NCBI GenBank assembly: GCA_934486965.1
Contig: CAKSQP010000079.1
Coordinates: 1 to 6,957, forward strand
Direction of reading: 5' to 3'
Source of the DNA: an uncultured Eubacteriales bacterium
GTDB lineage: Bacteria > Bacillota > Clostridia > Oscillospirales > UBA644
DNA length: 6,957 nucleotides
Shown here: piece after piece, positions 5,705 through 6,957 of the stretch
How positions within the stretch are numbered: position 1 is the stretch's first letter
Layout of the letters: each line of letters opens with the position of its first letter
Program-made: the position numbers and the translations under genes
Notes under the pieces: model-generated
Database searches by the model: none
Told to the model about the DNA's origin: nothing
The model's input: the letters and a program-made list of their open reading frames with translations, nothing else

Positions 5705-6556
5705 ATGGATTTGGACTTAGCGACAATAAAAAATACTCTCGTTACTGACCGGCAGTGTCGAGAGTATCTTGCGAATACACGATGGAAGCACGGATTTGTT
5801 TGTCCGCGCTGCCATTCTACAGAAGCGTGGAAAACAGGAGAATCTAAATATAAATGCAAGAAATGCAGTTATAAAATGTCGGTTACCTCTGGCACGGCTT
5901 TTCAGGATTCGCATATTGCATTGAATAAATGGTTATTGGCAATATGGTTTTTAACAGAGTCCGATAAAAAGTGCAGTGCCGATATGCTGCAAAAAGAATT
6001 GGAATTGGGCAGCAGCCGTACAAGCCAGAGAATAGTCAGACAAATTAAAAACGCCCGGCACAGAATTCAAACAGAAAAGTATAAAAGTCAGCCTGCCGGG
6101 AAATTGAAATATAATGTGGAAATATGCATAGATCCCATACCGTATATAAAGAGCAGGGTATATATTATTTCGGCTGTCGAAAAAATCGGAACTCAGGCAG
6201 GAAGAATTCGTATCAATCGGACCGACAGCAGTAAACAGCATATTGCGGACTTTATTCAAAGCAATGTTGAACCATACGCTTCGGCAACAATCGGTCTGAC
6301 CCGTGAAGAAACGCAAATCGGCATTGTTACGAATATTGTGCTGCCGAATGATATGCGCAGGGAGTACAACCAATTCAATAAGAGTCCGCTGTACGGTTAT
6401 ACCGCTACCGATAAAATTCGGACACGCTTTATCGGGTGGATCAACAGAAAACCGCCCGGCGACTTTGACAGATACTGCGACGAATACTGTTCCATTCATA
6501 ACTCCAAATTCATTTCTGTTTCTTTCGAAGAAGTGTTGGAAAGCATGTTAAAATAA
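5705..6556 (+). CDS. IS1595/ISXO2-like transposase homologue with degraded active site, possibly domesticated
   Basis: The protein has 283 residues from ATG 5705, with AAGGGAG four bases upstream. An earlier in-frame ATG at 5651 overlaps the likely promoter, and family members usually begin near the REYL..RW..GFVCP block. Residues 33-54 form the IS1595 zinc ribbon (CPRC and CKKC), followed by SVTSGTAFQDS and an HTH-like region (ALNKWLLAIWFLT to SSRTSQRIVRQIKNAR, about 72-117). The DDE fold is recognisable but altered. VEICIDPIPY (138-147) stands where VEVDETYIGG is expected, so the first Asp may survive but its following Glu does not. TIGL (195-198) stands where TDGW is expected, so the second Asp is lost. 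YCDEY (257-261) matches the family's YLDEF. The frame is intact, and no terminal inverted repeats are visible in either flank. A DNA-binding protein exapted from a transposase fits best; a decaying insertion sequence is the alternative. Confidence 0.8.
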   Translation: MDLDLATIKNTLVTDRQCREYLANTRWKHGFVCPRCHSTEAWKTGESKYKCKKCSYKMSVTSGTAFQDSHIALNKWLLAIWFLTESDKKCSADMLQKELELGSSRTSQRIVRQIKNARHRIQTEKYKSQPAGKLKYNVEICIDPIPYIKSRVYIISAVEKIGTQAGRIRINRTDSSKQHIADFIQSNVEPYASATIGLTREETQIGIVTNIVLPNDMRREYNQFNKSPLYGYTATDKIRTRFIGWINRKPPGDFDRYCDEYCSIHNSKFISVSFEEVLESMLK

Positions 6557-6560
6557 AAAA

Positions 6561-6591
6561 AGACGATACCGCCCGGAACGCAGTATCGTCT
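6561..6591 (-). terminator. Hairpin terminator, minus-oriented
   Basis: The perfect 9-bp stem AGACGATAC/GTATCGTCT (6561-6569 and 6583-6591) has a 13-base loop. On the minus strand it is followed by TTTTTTTATTTT, so it best serves as a backup terminator for transcription from tRNA-Lys. It may also end the plus-strand transposase-like gene, whose stop is four bases away, but there is no T-run on that side. Confidence 0.75.
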
Positions 6592-6634
6592 CATAAAAAA
6601 TATTCACTTATCAGCGCAAGTATTTCGTAAAGCC

Positions 6635-6669
6635 AAAGCCCCCAAGAAAGAAGACTTCTTGAGGGCTTT
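6635..6669 (-). terminator. Terminator of the tRNA-Lys transcript
   Basis: The minus-strand RNA forms a 14-bp stem, AAAGCCCUCAAGAA with UUCUUGGGGGCUUU (one G-U pair), around a 7-base loop. A short T-rich stretch follows. It starts 14 bases beyond the CCA end of the tRNA. Confidence 0.8.
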
Positions 6670-6683
6670 GTTTAATATTGCTG

Positions 6684-6759
6684 TGGTGATCCATCGGAGA
6701 TTCGAACTCCGGACCCTTTGATTAAAAGTCAAATGCTCTGCCAGCTGAGCTAATGGATC
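6684..6759 (-). tRNA. tRNA-Lys (anticodon UUU)
   Basis: This is a 76-base tRNA including an encoded CCA end. The acceptor stem GATCCAT/ATGGATC is perfect over 7 bp with discriminator A. The D arm has AGCTCAGCTGGCAGAGC. The anticodon stem TTTGA/TCAAA carries the loop CTTTTAA (anticodon TTT at plus-strand 6724-6726), and the T arm is CGGAG-TTCGAAT-CTCCG. All elements are canonical for Lys. Its 3' end faces the accessory region. tRNA 3' ends are common integration targets, but no second copy of this end was seen in the window. Confidence 0.97.
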
Positions 6760-6775
6760 TCAAACGCGCTTAATT

Positions 6776-6804
6776 ATAATACCATACGGGAGGCGATTTG
6801 TCAA
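6776..6804 (-). promoter_or_regulatory. Strong sigma-A promoter for tRNA-Lys
   Basis: On the minus strand, consensus TTGACA (6799-6804), a 17-base spacer and TATTAT (6776-6781) place the start site about 10 bases before the mature 5' end of the tRNA. The high match suits a stable-RNA gene. Confidence 0.9.
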
Positions 6805-6870
6805 TATCTTATGCCGCTTTTTTGAAAAAAACGCCCGAAAAATATGATAAATATAATAAGCGCGGCAAAA

Positions 6871-6957
6871 TCAAAGGAGCTTCTCTTTTCTGAAGGACAG
6901 GGGCAGTATCTCGCCGAAGGTGAAGCTTTCTATCACCTTTCCGTCGGACAGCAGGAC
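6871..6957 (-). CDS. C-terminal end of an unidentified protein (partial)
   Basis: The last 28 codons of a minus-strand gene enter from the right edge. They contain LSDGKVIESFTFGEILPLSF and end in RKEKLL at TGA 6871-6873. There is no recognisable motif, so no function is proposed. No start codon with a ribosome site is seen in the plus-strand frames of this stretch, which favours the minus reading. A further 66 bases, containing an AT-rich stretch with short A/T runs, separate it from the tRNA promoter. The evidence is limited to frame and context. Confidence 0.45.
   Translation of the reverse strand, partial: VLLSDGKVIESFTFGEILPLSFRKEKLL

Noticed and set aside
5651..5707. ATG at 5651 as the start of the transposase-like gene
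   Set aside because: It has no ribosome site and overlaps the likely -35 box. ATG 5705 has AAGGGAG upstream and fits the usual N-terminus of the family.
5951..6499. Minus-strand open frame of 182 codons
   Set aside because: It is antisense to the transposase-like gene, which carries zinc ribbon and HTH motifs; the minus reading shows no family motifs.
6557..6683. Terminal inverted repeat of an insertion sequence at the right of the transposase-like gene
   Set aside because: The inverted sequences here are two self-contained hairpins with T-runs on the minus strand. Neither matches the sequence to the left of the gene, so they are terminators, not IS ends.
1..6957. CRISPR array, rRNA, riboswitch or toxin-antitoxin pair
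   Set aside because: No regularly spaced direct repeats, rRNA stretches or recognisable aptamer cores were seen, and the two Xre proteins have no identifiable toxin partner in the window.

Overview
The window looks like chromosomal DNA from a low-to-moderate GC Clostridia-type Firmicute (probably a gut Oscillospiraceae or Lachnospiraceae relative) carrying a block of mobile-element DNA. The basis is AGGAGG-type ribosome sites, sigma-A promoters of the TTGACA-17-TATTAT kind, a divergent MreB, a bacterial CCA-adding-enzyme tail, a tRNA-Lys(UUU) with encoded CCA, and two small Xre regulators next to a plasmid/ICE-style primase-ATPase.

Layout. Bases 1-650 (minus) are the N-terminal two thirds of an MreB-like actin. 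Just upstream in the same direction is an open frame, 669-1772, made of two unrelated halves: the C-terminal part of a CCA-adding tRNA nucleotidyltransferase joined, at a shared DIGKPD motif, to the N-terminal part of a protein that resembles HhH-GPD DNA-glycosylase-like accessory proteins. The core-genome/accessory boundary therefore lies at about 1167-1184. It is followed by a small Xre regulator (1795-2001, minus), a regulatory region, and a divergent Xre regulator (2154-2465, plus, TTG start) with a clean terminator. The regulatory region has two near-identical dyad operators, one lying exactly between the -35 and -10 of the minus promoter. A 20-bp perfect inverted repeat, consisting of the ribosome site and TTG start shared by the two outer genes, brackets the small regulator and both promoters.

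Next come a 69-aa orphan gene (2769-2978, plus) with a terminator and, convergent to it, a minus-strand replication unit: a 50-aa gene (5434-5586) and a CHC2/TOPRIM/P-loop primase-ATPase (5409 down to 3096) broken by a one-base frameshift near 3435. At 5705-6556 (plus) there is an IS1595/ISXO2-like transposase homologue that keeps its zinc ribbon and HTH but has lost acidic active-site residues and has no visible terminal repeats, so it may be a domesticated DNA-binding protein. The right end has two hairpin terminators, tRNA-Lys(UUU) (minus) with a strong promoter, and the last 28 codons of an unidentified minus-strand gene.

How it fits together. The Xre pair looks like a small autoregulated switch controlling the glycosylase-like gene, with the primase operon as the replication remnant of the same or a neighbouring element. 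No integrase, relaxase or complete element end is present, so the element's limits are unknown. The points most worth checking are the cca fusion (real rearrangement or assembly chimera), the possibly invertible regulator segment, and the catalytically degraded transposase.
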